A stretch of DNA of 64,000 nucleotides from Chelydra serpentina (lineage: Eukaryota > Chordata > Testudines > Chelydridae). The stretch is from assembly GCA_037349315.1 (NCBI GenBank), contig JBAIAC010000023.1, forward strand, positions 40,039,501 to 40,103,500, in the 5' to 3' direction. This document shows, in pieces, positions 22,101 to 30,132 of this stretch (the first letter of the stretch is position 1; each line of letters begins with the position of its first letter). Both the position numbers and the translations under genes were made by a program. Under the pieces are notes generated by a model. The model was not told the DNA's origin and made no database searches. It saw only the letters and a list, made by a program, of their open reading frames with translations.

Positions 22101-25100
22101 GAGGCGCTGCTGTGAGTGGAGAGGCTGCTAAGGGGGAGATGCCGGTGCACCACATAGCCTCCAGCCCTGGGTTGGAGTCCGAGCGCCCTGCTGGCTGCGA
22201 GCAGGGGATGCTGGGTAATGGGGCTGAGCTGGGACAGCCGGCGGGGTTAGTGAAATGCATGGGGGCTCTGGGGCGGGGGAGGGAAGTGCAGCACAGCAGG
22301 AGGGGTGGAATTGTGGGCAGCGTAAGGCAACCGGCATCCCCTAGAGATGCCGACAGGCCTCAGCTTAGGGGATCCTCGCGGCAGGGAGAAGCTCAGCCCT
22401 TTGGCCCAGCAGCCTGCGCAGGGACCAGCAAACAGGAGGCTGCAGGCAGGGAAAGGGCCAGGAATGAGCCCCTGAATGTGTGTGTGTCCCCAACACCCCA
22501 GGATGGCCTGGCCTGAGAGGGGGCAGGGAGAGAGCGGGAGGGGTTCCCCGTCCAGATGAAGCCCCATCTGCCTCGGCAGCAGACAATGCGAAGGGACGTA
22601 CCTGGGTTTAGGTCTGAGCCTCAGGGGCCCCTCGACGAAATGACGGGCCAGCCATACAGAGCGGAGAGGAGGGAGCCCTCTCTCTGCAGCAGCACTTGGG
22701 GCCTTGGGAGGCCAGAAATTGCGTCCTCCTGTGTCAAGGCGTGAGCTCGGCCCAGGCCCCTGCCCCACCGCATGGCCAGCAAGGACACAGGGACGCGGCG
22801 CCAACCCTCCCCAGGTCTCACCCTGTCTGCCTCGCTCTCTCTCTGGAGTCCTGCACCCCTCGCTGGCAAACCTGCATCTCCAACACCGACGACACGCTGG
22901 GCTTCGCCCTGGGCTCCTTGTTCGTGAAAGCCACCTTCGACAGAGACAGCAAGGAGATTGTGAGTGTCTCTGCCCTGCCCTGAGCCCTCACGCCAGCGCT
23001 CCCACCGCCCCTCTTATCCCCCCTCACCACCCCGATCCCTCCACTCCCCCCCCAAACTTCCGTACACCAGTTCTCTTGCAGCCCACCCGCCGATTCCTCT
23101 GCAGATCCCAATTTCTCTGATCTTCCCCTCTTTCCTACCCCTCCCCAATTCCTTTGCAGTCCTCCAATTCACCAGCGGTGAGCTCCCCAGCTCGAGGTGC
23201 CTCTGGACAGCAAAGGGCAGGGGTAGGCAGAACAAAGAAGGGAATTCCCTGCCCCACCAGTTGCCCAGGCGAGGGGAGTTCAGCCTGGCTGCATGCGGCC
23301 GCCTGTTCTAACCCCTCCGCTCAGGGGATCGCATGAGGAGCAGGGCAGTCCCCACAGAGGGGGTAGCGCTGGGAGGCAGGGCTAGTGCTGCGTGACAGTC
23401 TCCGGGGGGGGGGGGGGGGTGCAGGGTGGCTGTGTGGGAGGAACTGACTCTCCCGCTCCCCCATAGGCAGAGGAGATGATCAGCGAGATCCGGGCGGCCT
23501 TTGAGGAATCCCTGGACCAGCTTGACTGGATGGACAGGACGACGAGACAGGCCGCCAAGGAGAAGGTGACCGCCGCTCTGCTGGCCTCCCTGACCCCAGG
23601 GGGAGGGGAGCCCGCCCAACTCCTGCCCTGAGTTAGAGGGGAGACGATGTCAGAGCGGACTCCAAATAGTCCCTCCCCAGGCAACGCCCCCTGCGCATTC
23701 TCCCTGCATGAGACACGGGCGTCTCTGGGACATGGGCATCCTGGTGGGGTGGGAAATCCCAGCCACGTAGTTCCGCTGGCTCCCCGGCCCCCCAGCCCTG
23801 TGCTCCCCGGCCCCCCAGCCCTGTGCTCCCCGGAGTAGCGACATTTGCTCCTGCATGACCCACGCACGCTTCCCCTGGAGGAGCCGGGGCTGTACACGGG
23901 GAGCTCCCAGGTCTCTCCCTCTGCTCACCCCGCTACGATCTCAGCCGCTGGCCTCGCCCTGCTCTCCACAGGCAGACGCCATCTACGACATGATCGGCTT
24001 CCCGGACTTCATCCTCGATAACAAGGAGCTGGACGACGTCTACGATGGGGTAGGTGGCCCTTGAGCACAGGGGCCTGGGCCGAGAGTGGCCCTGGGATTG
24101 CAAAGCCAGCAGGGAGCAAGTGTTTCCCAGCTGCTTGTGCCAGGCACATGGCAGGGATCCAGTGAACCAAGGGTCCCATTGGGGTGAGATTTTGCCCGGC
24201 GCCCATCCTGCATGTCCTACCCAGGGTATCTGGGCCTACTGGTGGGGTTGTGCAGTGGGGATGGGAGCCAGGTCCACATTGCTATAGTAACTGAGTGCCT
24301 AGAGTGATCTATCTACCCCCATCTCACCCCTTCACTGCCTGGTGGGTTGGCGGGGAGGGCGCGCCCTAGCCCGTCTCAGACCCCTCACCCCATACCCAGC
24401 CTGCGTGGGGAGGGGTGCAGCCCTAGCCTGTCTCAGACTCCCCACCCCGTACCCAGCCTGTGGGGGGCAGAGTGCAGCCCTAGCCCGTCTCAGACCCCCC
24501 ACCCCATACCCAGCCTGCAGGGGACGGAGTGCAGCCCTAGCCCGTCTCAGACCCCCCCACCCCGTACCCAGCCTGTGGGGGGCAGTGTGCAGCCCTAGCC
24601 CTTCTCAGACCCCCCCACCCCGTACCCAGCCTGTGGGGGGCAGTGTGCAGCCCTATCCCATCTCAGCCCCTTGTGTTTCTCTCTCAGTATGACGTCTCTG
24701 AAGACTCCTTTTTCCAGAACATGCTGAACTTCTACAATTTCTCTGCCAAGGTCATGGCCGACCAGCTGCGGAAACCCCCCAACCGGGACCAGTAAGGAGC
24801 CGCTGCAGCATGGGCACCTACCCACCCATGGTGGCAGGGAGCGGGATGGAGGGTCAAGGCAGGGCCCCCGATAGGGTGACCAGACCAGATGTCCTGATTT
24901 TATAGGGACAGTCCCGATTTTGGGGTCTTTTTCTTATATAGGCTCCTATTACCCCCCACCCCGTCCTGATTTTTCACACTTGCTGTCTGGTCACCCTAGC
25001 CCCCCAATGAAGAGCGCATGACCGAGAGGCCGGGGGGCTAGTTTGGGGGCGTGGCTGGTGCTGTCAGTCTCTTGCTAGACAGGTAAAGGGAGATCCTGCC

Positions 25101-28100
25101 CCATTCTGCTGCCTCCCTCACTTCCAGGGTGGAGCTGCACCCTGTGGACACTACCAGTCCCAGCATGCAATGCTCTACCTGGAACCTACTGGCTGGCTAC
25201 ACAGCATGCTGGGAGATGTAGTCTCCACAGACTGCACCTTTAGGAAAGCGAAGAAGGCAGCTGCAATTTGCCCCTTCCATCCAAGGTGTGGACTCCCAGC
25301 TCAGCTGAGACGCATTTGGCCTGAACAGTCCCATTGGAAGACTCTCCCCCAGGCAACCCCACTCGTGGCACAGGCGCAGCCGTGCCTCCTTTCACAAGCA
25401 CACACGCACGTGTTCACGCCCCACAACGTGGTCGCCCGCCTGGCTCTGACTGTTCAGACATACACCAGCAGCTGCCTGCCCCCTCTGTAATAGAAAAAGA
25501 CCAGCCAGAGAAGGGGGCCGATGTCTTTCTGTGTTCCTGGCCAGCCTTTGGCTCATTCGCCCCGGCCCCGGGACAGACCTCAGCTCTCAGACGGCTGAGA
25601 GATGCTCCAATGGTGTGAGGCTCAGCCAGCTCCCAGCACTTCAGCTGAGTGTTTCTGGCCAGACCAAAAGGGCCATGGTAAGGCTGGCTCTGGGTTTGGA
25701 GAGGAGCTTCCCCCTGCGTGGCTGGCTGCTCTTGCTGGGGCCTGCCCTGGTCCTTTGCTAGCAGGGTGCCAGGGGCAGGGCAAGATGCTGCCTAACATGT
25801 TTGACCCTCCCTAGGTGGAGCATGACCCCACAGACCGTCAACGCCTATTACCTGCCCACCAAGAACGGGATCGTCTTCCCAGCTGGGATCCTGCAGGCTC
25901 CTTTCTACGCCCGCAACCACCCCAAGTGCGTCCGGTGCTCTGGGCTCGTGCCTGGTCATGCCTGTGTGGGGGACAGGAAGCAGCTGGGGATTGAGAGGGC
26001 ATGAGGCCCACGGGCAGCTCTAGATCCCTGGGTATACTCAGATTTGGGCAACCCCCTCTCTCACACAGGGACAGTGCCTGGTCCCGGGAGCAAGGAGTGG
26101 AGCTTCCAAGGCAGAGACACTCCGGGTCTGAGCTGCTGCCGTCCAAGTGCTAACGGAAGATTCCCCAATCCCTGCTGTCCCAAACCCACTCCGGATCAGA
26201 GAGGAGCTTCCTGCCCTGGGATCCCAGCGGGGTGGGCACTCGCTACTGCCCTCAGCTATTCCCTCGGTCCCTTAGGAAGCAGCCTTGCCCATGGCGGCTG
26301 TGGGCTCAGGGTGGGGCGAGCAGTCCCAGCAAGACACTGGGCCCAGCATAACGAGCGTCTCTGCCAGCTCACTGCCCTTCTCACCCTCCAGAGAGGGCAG
26401 GACCTGCATCAGCCCTTCCCCGGGGAGTCAGAGAAGGGGGCAGCCTTAGCACCAGTGCTGTGGAAGAGGCCGGGCAGGTGTCACCGTCCCAGCAGGGGTG
26501 GCCAATGGTTGACCCAGGGTGTTCCAAAGGCTGCAGTGCTCTATCCGCAGGGCCAGGCCCATTGCTAGGGCTGGCGGCCTTCCCCCGGGCCAGCCTTCGG
26601 TGTTAACAATGAGGGAAGCTGAAGACAGATCCGTTTTATGGGTGCCACCCTTTGGCTCCCAGCAAGCGGGCACTGTAGCCCAAGCTCTGCCCAACAACGA
26701 CGCTAACTGACTCTAGGTAAGGATCTACTCCAAGCCTGTCCTGCTAGTGCAGCGCATGGTTCCGGGCAGTCATCCTGAGCGGGTTTCCTAGCTAGACGCG
26801 TGCTTTGGTCCGTGGAGTCTCACCTCCGTTGGGCATCCAGGCTCCTGGCGCTCTGCATTGACTGCTCATCGGAAGGGCGCCAGGGAGCGCAGCATGGGGC
26901 TGACTCACTGTGCTGCATGAGCAGCAATCAGGGAGGCTCGAATACCACCAGGATACGGGCCATGTTAAAGGCTCAGACAGTAAACTAGGGTTTCTTCTTG
27001 GCTTCACCCAGGGCCCTCAACTTCGGTGGCATCGGAGTAGTGATGGGGCACGAGCTCACGCACGCATTCGATGACCAAGGTAGGACCCAGCTGGCCTGTC
27101 AGGCTCTCCTCTCAGCTCCCTGGTCTCACGCGCACACCCTGCCATTCCAAGAATGCGCCAGGGCCACTATTGGAAAGGACGCTTGGTTCAGGGACACCAT
27201 AACCAAACAGTCCTTATACTGGATAGAGAGGTGACGCTATCCCCCCGCACCCCCGGCACAGTGCTCCCGGCTCCTCTTCATCGCAGCCTCATCCTGTCTG
27301 CTGCACCACGGAGAGCACCTCTGTCCTGTACATGTCCTGCTAAGGCTCCTGACATCCTCTGGGCCACCAGTGGCCTTGCATCCATTCCATCCTGTGCTTC
27401 CCACGTCACCTTCTTGCAGCATGGCCAACACCCCTTGCCCTCGTTAGAGTCTTCACAGCCCTCAAGATGTCCTTTCCCTTTGGCTGGCTCTCCTCCCCAT
27501 TTTGTTTGTCCTCCTGTCTCCCCAGGTGACACCTGCAGGCATCTCCCCAGGCTTCTCTGTGCAGCTTTCGCTTCTGCTCCATCTGCTTGGTGAGGACCCA
27601 TGTCTCTGCATCTCAAGCCATGGCTAGTGGCTGGCGATTCCCAGTTCCCCGCCTCCCCATCACACTGCTTCTTGTGGCTATTGGGGGATCTTCCCCTTCT
27701 CCAGCTGGACTTGTGTTTGTTTTATTTGCATCCTCTCTCTGCATGCTGTGTAGTGTTGCTAGGCCACAGCCAATGCTGGAACCCAAAAGGCAGCTTTGGG
27801 GTGACTGGAGCCTCCATGCCAAGACTCACTCCCTGGGGGTCTGGCTGAGAAGCAGGTGGAGATCACATACTTACAGGGGTACAGAGAGCACCACCATCAG
27901 GGTAGGGGGCCTGCAGGCTCAGAGCATTGAGAACAGGCATGGAGACTTTCACCTTTAGGCTGCTGGTTCATAGCCAGCCCTGGGTGGCAGGGAAAGAGCA
28001 AGTCATCCGGGACTCTTTGGTGGCTGAGGTGAAGCAAGCTGGGATCCTGGCCAGTTCCTGGCAGACACAAAAGCCACCAGCACAACCAGTGCCAACTGAC

Positions 28101-30132
28101 CCCATTGTTCGCAACTGAAGAAGCGGAGGACCGAGCAGGCCAGGAAGTGTGACCTCCTCTGATAGAGGGGCCCCGGCAGGCCGAGGAAAGCTCTTGCAGC
28201 TGCTGCCCAGGCAGCTCCTGCTGGAGAGAGGAGGCCGTCAGGCTCCAAGCCTGCACAGCCACTATCCTGGCCGCAGAAGATCCTGGGAGATGATCCTTCT
28301 GTCCTTTCCCAGTTGCTCACTCGCAGAGGCACCATGGGTAGGGAGGGATCCTAAAGCCCCTAGAGCAGGTGCTCCATCCCCACCCTGAGCTTGACTGGTC
28401 TGTGCCTCAGATTTTTCCCTTTTCATGTCCCTCTCCATTTCAGCAGCCCCCGCCAGACTCCCCCACTCATGGGCAGCAGGCTTAAGATGCCCTGTGGAGC
28501 CATCACATGGACCCTTGTCACGTGCCTTAGCCTTTGGGCTGCTTGCTACATCCTTCATGCTGGGGGGCCACTTGGGATGGAACTGAGACTGTGCTGGGGG
28601 TCGTGGGCCGCTTGAGGAGACGGCACCGGAGACAGGTGCAGGTGATAGAACTGCCGCTGCCAGGAACTCCTCCTCCGGCCATTTATCGTGCACCGGGTTG
28701 TCTTCCAGGTCGAGAGTACGACAAGGAGGGGAATCTGCGTCCCTGGTGGCAGAACTCCTCCCTGGAGGCCTTTAAGAACCGGACCGAGTGCATGATGGAA
28801 CAGTACAACAAGTACATGGTGAATGGCGAGCACGTCAACGGCAAGCAGACCCTGGGCGAGAACATTGCAGACAACGGGGGCCTGAAGACAGCGTACAATG
28901 TGAGTAACCCAGCGAGCCTGCCCCTCAAGCGGGGGATGGGCAGCAGGTCCGAAGGCACGGGTTCAATTCCCACTGCCCCCGATTCTGAGGGGAGCGTCAC
29001 TCTAGGTTTGCTGCCGTTTCACGGCATGCCTTCTTGGTTCCCTGCAGGCCTACAAAGCCTGGCTGCAGAAGAATGGAGAGGAGAAGCACCTGCCGGCCGT
29101 GGGGCTCACCAACAACCAGCTCTTCTTTGTAGGGTTTGCACAGGTACAGGTTTGGGATGGGATGGGATGGGATGGGATGGGATGGGGAGGGGAGGGGAGG
29201 GGAGGGGAGGGGGGAGGGATAGCTCAGTGGGGGTTTGAGCATTGGCCTGTTAAACCCAGGGTTGTGAGTTCAATCCTTGAGGGGGCCATTTAGGGATCTG
29301 GGGCAAAAATTGGGGATTGGTCCTGCTTTGAGCAGGGGGTTGGACTAGATGACCTCTTAAGGTCACTTCCAACCCTGATATTCTATGAAAACAGCTTCTC
29401 TGCTGATGCCCCTCAACCTGCAGCCCCTGCTCCAGTCCTGGGCTTCCCCATACACAGCTCTGCTGATGTCCCTCACTGCTGTTGACCTGCAGTCCCCTGC
29501 TATTCCAGTTGTGGACTCCCCCTCTCCTCCAGCAGCTCTGGCAGTCCCAGTCAGTGCTAATCTACAGCTCCCTGCTATTCATTTCAGGAACAACGGGCCA
29601 TGGTTTTTAAAAGGCCCAAGCCTGTAGGATTGAGACCCAAGAGAAGAGAACCAAATGAGCTCCTCGGACGGGAACATCCTGGCCCAGCACAGCCATACCA
29701 AGGGTCAGGCCCACTCCCAGCTAGCCCTCCCATCATCCCCCCAGCTCCATTCACCACCTCCCCAGCGGGGCAGTCTTGGGGTTGCTGCTGCACTGGGAGG
29801 TACGCTCCCTGTCTCAGTGCCGGGCAGCCTTGGCCCAAGGTGCCCAAGGCAGGAATCTAGCTGAGAAGCGGGTGCGTGAGCGAGGCTGGGTGTTGGGCTG
29901 AGGATCAGGCCAGGTCTGTGCCTCCCTAATCCTGGCCCTTGTGTCCCTTGCACAGGTGTGGTGCTCCGTGCGCACGCCGGAAAGCTCGCACGAGGGGCTG
30001 GTCACCGATCCACACAGTCCAGACAAGTTCCGGGTCATCGGCACCCTCAGCAACTCCAGGGAGTTCGTCGAGCACTTTAAGTGCCCGGTGGGCTCGCCCA
30101 TGAACCCCGGCAAGCACTGCGAGGTGTGGTAG
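4097..30132 (+). CDS. ECE2: ECE2, endothelin-converting enzyme 2 (19 coding exons, 770 aa)
   Basis: ECE2 is a type II membrane zinc metallopeptidase of family M13 that cleaves big endothelin and neuropeptides, working best at acidic pH in the secretory pathway. The 19 exons below join in phase to 2313 bases. Visible features: short cytoplasmic tail; one membrane segment at about residues 64-88; a luminal domain with substrate motif NAYY (566-569); zinc motif HELTH (607-611); ENIAD with the third zinc ligand Glu667; the catalytic-type His732 in DPHSP; and the family C-terminus CEVW. Its close match is ECE2 rather than ECE1, seen in MNVALQ at the N-terminus, FFQNMLN and the C-terminal [10 protein letters not shown]. 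The first two ATGs (4097, 4100) are in poor context; Met5 (4109) matches the usual mammalian start MNVALQ. No frameshift or lost catalytic residue is seen. Introns are unusually rich in minisatellites. Confidence 0.96.
4142..6516. other. ECE2: first part of ECE2 intron 1
   Basis: GC-rich intronic DNA with no exon, RNA gene or clear repeat that I can name. Several open frames cross it in both strands but none has a recognisable domain. Confidence 0.4.
6517..6805. mobile_element. nested pair of MITE-like inverted-repeat elements
   Basis: The outer arms (about 6517-6540 'gccttgtctagactagg' and 6782-6805 'agtctagtgtggacaaggc') are imperfect inverted repeats. Inside them a second pair (6561 'taaggcctgatctacact' and 6776 'agtgtagacaaaccctaa') is also inverted. 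GTCTACACT-type ends are common in turtle nonautonomous DNA elements. There is no coding capacity. Confidence 0.5.
7162..7357. mobile_element. CAGGGGTTCT-type nonautonomous DNA element
   Basis: Begins CAGGGGTTCTTAAA and runs to 'aaaaaccactgctttagg', the degraded form of a frequent reptile repeat whose ends resemble hAT termini. The right end is poorly preserved, so the borders are approximate. Confidence 0.45.
7358..8389. other. ECE2: ECE2 intron 1, unassigned part
   Basis: Intronic sequence between the short DNA element and the 41-bp minisatellite. It has one near-consensus RFX X-box (GTTGCCTGGGAAC, about 7860) but no exon or repeat that I recognise. Confidence 0.35.
8390..9404. repeat. ECE2: 40-41-bp minisatellite in ECE2 intron 1, 25 units
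   Basis: Twenty-five head-to-tail copies of a unit built from 'gcgccccctgcggatcctgg' followed by 'ctctgggtctgctgggccca'. Two units (near 8591 and 8827) lack the internal 'gcggatcct'. Most units carry a GGATCC. The + and - strand frames it creates (up to 496 codons) are artefacts. The array stops 48 bases before exon 2. Confidence 0.96.
9453..9539 (+). CDS. ECE2: ECE2 coding exon 2 (87-nt cassette exon)
   Basis: Acceptor ttctctctctgcag, donor GTAGGA. Encodes [14 protein letters not shown] onwards, 29 residues of cytoplasmic tail matching the YKRATL segment of mammalian ECE1/ECE2 tails. Both borders are phase 0, so inclusion or skipping keeps the frame. Its first codon is ATG. Confidence 0.9.
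10331..10761. mobile_element. hAT-type nonautonomous element with internal hairpins
   Basis: The ends CAGGGCCGGCTCTAGG and CCTAGAGCGGGCCCTG are inverted copies. Near-perfect 8-bp target duplications gctggatg (10323-10330) and gctggctg (10762-10769) flank it, as expected of hAT. Two further inverted pairs lie inside ('gcacatttctaggggc' with its complement near 10410-10430, and 'ctccctcccaggct' with 'agcctgggaggga'), making a foldback structure. Lies in ECE2 intron 2. Confidence 0.75.
11073..11217 (+). CDS. ECE2: ECE2 coding exon 3 (membrane segment)
   Basis: Acceptor ctttccctcccag, donor GTAGGA. Begins VGFRKG and encodes the single hydrophobic helix ([18 protein letters not shown] onwards) that anchors the enzyme, with the C-terminus luminal. 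Ends in phase 1. Confidence 0.95.
11734..11949 (+). CDS. ECE2: ECE2 coding exon 4
   Basis: Acceptor ctctcccccgcag, donor GTGGGT. Encodes the start of the luminal M13 domain, [13 protein letters not shown] through [11 protein letters not shown], with conserved cysteines and the [12 protein letters not shown] motif typical of the family. Confidence 0.96.
12422..12786. repeat. ECE2: 53-bp minisatellite in ECE2 intron 4, about 7 units
   Basis: Seven imperfect copies of a 52-53-bp unit starting 'gtctgtcccatgccagcact' and containing 'ggccgggggcacac'. The units have diverged by point changes at roughly ten percent of positions by eye, so the array is older than the 62-bp array in intron 8. Confidence 0.9.
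13070..13194 (+). CDS. ECE2: ECE2 coding exon 5
   Basis: Acceptor ttatccactccccag, donor GTGGGT. Encodes [14 protein letters not shown] to LMDLIEK; NAT and NSS are potential N-glycosylation sites in the luminal domain. Ends in phase 0. Confidence 0.96.
13698..14275. repeat. ECE2: 52-bp minisatellite in ECE2 intron 5 with CTCF-like motifs
   Basis: A regular array to about 14112 of 51-52-bp units 'cacagtgccccctagtgct' plus 'gggctgggagcacaggccag' and 'gggtaatgggaag', about 7 full copies after a degenerate first one, then two scattered copies of the same core at about 14185 and 14250. The reverse complement of each core reads GCACTAGGGGGCACT, 14 of 15 positions of the common CTCF core CCASYAGRKGGCRSY. 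Confidence 0.9.
14293..14973. mobile_element. hAT-type nonautonomous element (681 bp)
   Basis: Starts CAGGGGTGGGTAAATG and ends GTTTGCCCACCCCTG, inverted copies of each other for about 13 bases. Flanks gtgtagaa (14285-14292) and gtgcagag (14974-14981) are a degraded 8-bp target duplication. The interior carries no transposase frame. It sits directly after the 52-bp minisatellite in intron 5. Confidence 0.75.
15073..15219 (+). CDS. ECE2: ECE2 coding exon 6
   Basis: Acceptor ggtttcctgcag, donor GTAGCC. Encodes [10 protein letters not shown] to KSSNSNVIQ, a well-conserved M13 block containing the NIT glycosylation site. Phase 0 at both ends. Confidence 0.96.
15220..15847. other. ECE2: ECE2 intron 6
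   Basis: GC-rich intron of about 630 bases. I recognise no repeat family, RNA gene or alternative exon in it. Confidence 0.4.
15848..15913 (+). CDS. ECE2: ECE2 coding exon 7
   Basis: Acceptor tctccgtctccag, donor GTAGGG. A 66-base exon encoding [22 protein letters not shown], nearly identical in other vertebrate ECE2 proteins as I remember them. Phase 0. Confidence 0.96.
16080..16235 (-). mobile_element. degraded CR1 LINE fragment in ECE2 intron 7
   Basis: On the minus strand the sequence reads [14 protein letters not shown], and further along ERLKEL, in broken frames. Both phrases belong to the C-terminal part of the CR1 reverse-transcriptase ORF. The piece is short and interrupted by stops. 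The rest of intron 7 up to 16590 shows nothing else I can name. Confidence 0.6.
16591..16779 (+). CDS. ECE2: ECE2 coding exon 8
   Basis: Acceptor ttgctcgagtgacag, donor GTGGGT. Encodes [18 protein letters not shown] to [10 protein letters not shown], including the NIT glycosylation site in LLANITVPQ. Phase 0. Confidence 0.96.
17449..20590. repeat. ECE2: 62-bp minisatellite in ECE2 intron 8, about 48 units with a 756-bp higher-order period
   Basis: A C-rich array of 61-64-bp units made of 'agctctgccactgcccctca', 'gtcccgctgcaccgtgccct' and 'gttaccccactggggtcccc'. The regular part ends near 20400; decayed units reach about 20590. Variation is mostly in the length of the C run and a few point changes. 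From about 18470 the array repeats as blocks 756 bp apart: diagnostic variants at 18817, 19117 and neighbours recur 756 bases later, and a partial third block follows. The array is open in all three + frames (959-1114 codons), which is an artefact of the unit length. Confidence 0.97.
20707..20735 (+). promoter_or_regulatory. tandem RFX X-box motifs in ECE2 intron 8
   Basis: GTCACCAAGCAAC (20707-20719) and GTCACCATAGCAAC (20722-20735) both fit GTNRCC-N(1-2)-RGYAAC exactly, two bases apart in the same orientation. RFX factors bind such motifs. Motif match only. Confidence 0.45.
21117..21259 (+). CDS. ECE2: ECE2 coding exon 9
   Basis: Acceptor gtgtctcggcag, donor GTAAGA. Encodes [18 protein letters not shown] to SEFINSTDR; the last codon is split (ag plus c of exon 10 gives Ser). 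NST is a potential glycosylation site. Confidence 0.95.
21365..21790. repeat. ECE2: irregular minisatellite in ECE2 intron 9
   Basis: Six to seven imperfect units of 50-80 bp sharing 'cctgtctcagggtcatgccc' and 'ggtggggtgagtgggtgggg'. Unit length varies because sub-blocks are gained or lost. It nearly fills the intron. Confidence 0.85.
21823..21937 (+). CDS. ECE2: ECE2 coding exon 10
   Basis: Acceptor ctgtcgtttgcag, donor GTGAGG. Encodes [18 protein letters not shown] to ETLYGTKK. Phase 0 at the 3' end. Confidence 0.96.
21938..22848. other. ECE2: ECE2 intron 10
   Basis: About 910 bases of GC-rich intron. No repeat, exon or RNA gene is recognisable; the intron ends in a good polypyrimidine tract before exon 11. 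Confidence 0.4.
22849..22959 (+). CDS. ECE2: ECE2 coding exon 11
   Basis: Acceptor gctctctctctggag (weak but preceded by a strong pyrimidine run), donor GTGAGT. Encodes [18 protein letters not shown] to FDRDSKEI with the paired cysteines of this M13 segment. Confidence 0.95.
23402..23420. repeat. poly-G run in intron 11
   Basis: A run of about 18 G lies some 45 bases upstream of exon 12. Length is probably polymorphic and hard to sequence. Confidence 0.8.
23467..23565 (+). CDS. ECE2: ECE2 coding exon 12
   Basis: Acceptor ctcccccatag, donor GTGACC. Encodes [15 protein letters not shown] to [11 protein letters not shown]. Phase 0 at both ends. Confidence 0.95.
23566..23971. other. ECE2: ECE2 intron 12
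   Basis: Intron of about 400 bases with a short internal duplication (two adjacent copies of 'ccccggccccccagccctgt' near 23785-23830). Nothing else is recognised. Confidence 0.5.
23972..24049 (+). CDS. ECE2: ECE2 coding exon 13
   Basis: Acceptor gctctccacag, donor GTAGGT. Encodes [16 protein letters not shown] to DDVYDG, a nearly invariant ECE2 stretch. Phase 0. Confidence 0.96.
24346..24668. repeat. ECE2: about 59-bp minisatellite in ECE2 intron 13, 5 units
   Basis: Five units of 'ccctagcccgtctcagaccc' followed by 'cccaccccgtacccagcctg' and 'tggggggcagtgtgcag'. Ends about 20 bases before exon 14, so the array supplies part of the 3' splice-site region. Confidence 0.9.
24688..24791 (+). CDS. 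ECE2: ECE2 coding exon 14
   Basis: Acceptor tttctctctcag, donor GTAAGG. Encodes [18 protein letters not shown] to RKPPNRD plus two bases of the Gln codon. NFS is a potential glycosylation site. Confidence 0.96.
24874..24996. mobile_element. TA-flanked MITE (123 bp, Tc1/mariner-like ends)
   Basis: GGGTGACCAGAC at the left end is an exact inverted copy of GTCTGGTCACCC at the right, with TA on each side (24872-24873, 24997-24998). A TA target duplication is the rule for Tc1/mariner-type elements. Lies in ECE2 intron 14; no coding capacity. Confidence 0.75.
25204..25222 (-). promoter_or_regulatory. ZNF143-type motif in ECE2 intron 14
   Basis: The minus strand reads ACTACATCTCCCAGCATGC, matching the ZNF143/SBS consensus ACTACAANTCCCAGNATGC at all but one or two positions. 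Function is unproven; such motifs also occur inside some repeats. Confidence 0.45.
25815..25925 (+). CDS. ECE2: ECE2 coding exon 15
   Basis: Acceptor accctccctag, donor GTGCGT. Encodes [18 protein letters not shown] to FYARNHP. The NAYY motif is the substrate-backbone binding site of M13 peptidases. Confidence 0.96.
25926..27011. other. ECE2: ECE2 intron 15
   Basis: About 1.1 kb of intron in which I recognise no repeat family, exon or RNA gene. Confidence 0.4.
27012..27079 (+). CDS. ECE2: ECE2 coding exon 16 (zinc motif)
   Basis: Acceptor ggcttcacccag, donor GTAGGA. A 68-base exon encoding [20 protein letters not shown] and the start of DDQG. HELTH gives two zinc-binding histidines and the catalytic glutamate. 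Confidence 0.97.
27080..28708. other. ECE2: ECE2 intron 16
   Basis: The longest intron without a tandem array (1.6 kb). No repeat, exon or RNA gene is recognised; the frames seen in it lack known motifs. Confidence 0.4.
28709..28899 (+). CDS. ECE2: ECE2 coding exon 17
   Basis: Acceptor gttgtcttccag, donor GTGAGT. Encodes [17 protein letters not shown] to [20 protein letters not shown] supplies Glu667, the third zinc ligand, and Asp671. Confidence 0.97.
29048..29143 (+). CDS. ECE2: ECE2 coding exon 18
   Basis: Acceptor ttccctgcag, donor GTACAG. Encodes [18 protein letters not shown] to [10 protein letters not shown]. The donor is followed closely by a G-rich pentanucleotide repeat. Confidence 0.96.
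29155..29215 (+). repeat. GGGAT/GGGGA pentanucleotide microsatellite
   Basis: Five or so GGGAT units followed by about five GGGGA units, starting 11 bases after the exon 18 donor. Closely spaced G runs on the transcribed RNA could fold as a G-quadruplex. It abuts the 5' end of a SINE. Confidence 0.9.
29212..29387 (+). mobile_element. turtle Pol III/SINE (tRNA-derived), copy 1
   Basis: Starts in 'ggggagggatagctcag' and has a tRNA-like A box (TAGCTCAGTGG) and B box (GTTCAATCC), then a body ending 'ttggactagatgacctc' and 'ttctatg', a tail shared with CR1. This tRNA-Lys-type SINE is known from cryptodire turtles. In ECE2 intron 18, sense orientation. Confidence 0.9.
29388..29955. other. ECE2: rest of ECE2 intron 18
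   Basis: Contains loosely repeated 'cctgcagcccctgct' phrases near 29410-29580 and nothing else I can name. Confidence 0.4.
29956..30132 (+). CDS. ECE2: ECE2 coding exon 19 and stop
   Basis: Acceptor ccttgcacag. Encodes [16 protein letters not shown], the DPHSP motif with catalytic-type His732, and the C-terminus [16 protein letters not shown], followed by TAG. The cysteine four from the end belongs to a conserved disulphide of the family. Confidence 0.97.
   Translation: MWCSVRTPESSHEGLVTDPHSPDKFRVIGTLSNSREFVEHFKCPVGSPMNPGKHCEVW

Noticed and set aside
29212..29290. A tRNA gene
   Set aside because: The A and B boxes belong to a SINE: the downstream body, CR1-like tail and two further copies in the window fit the turtle Pol III/SINE.
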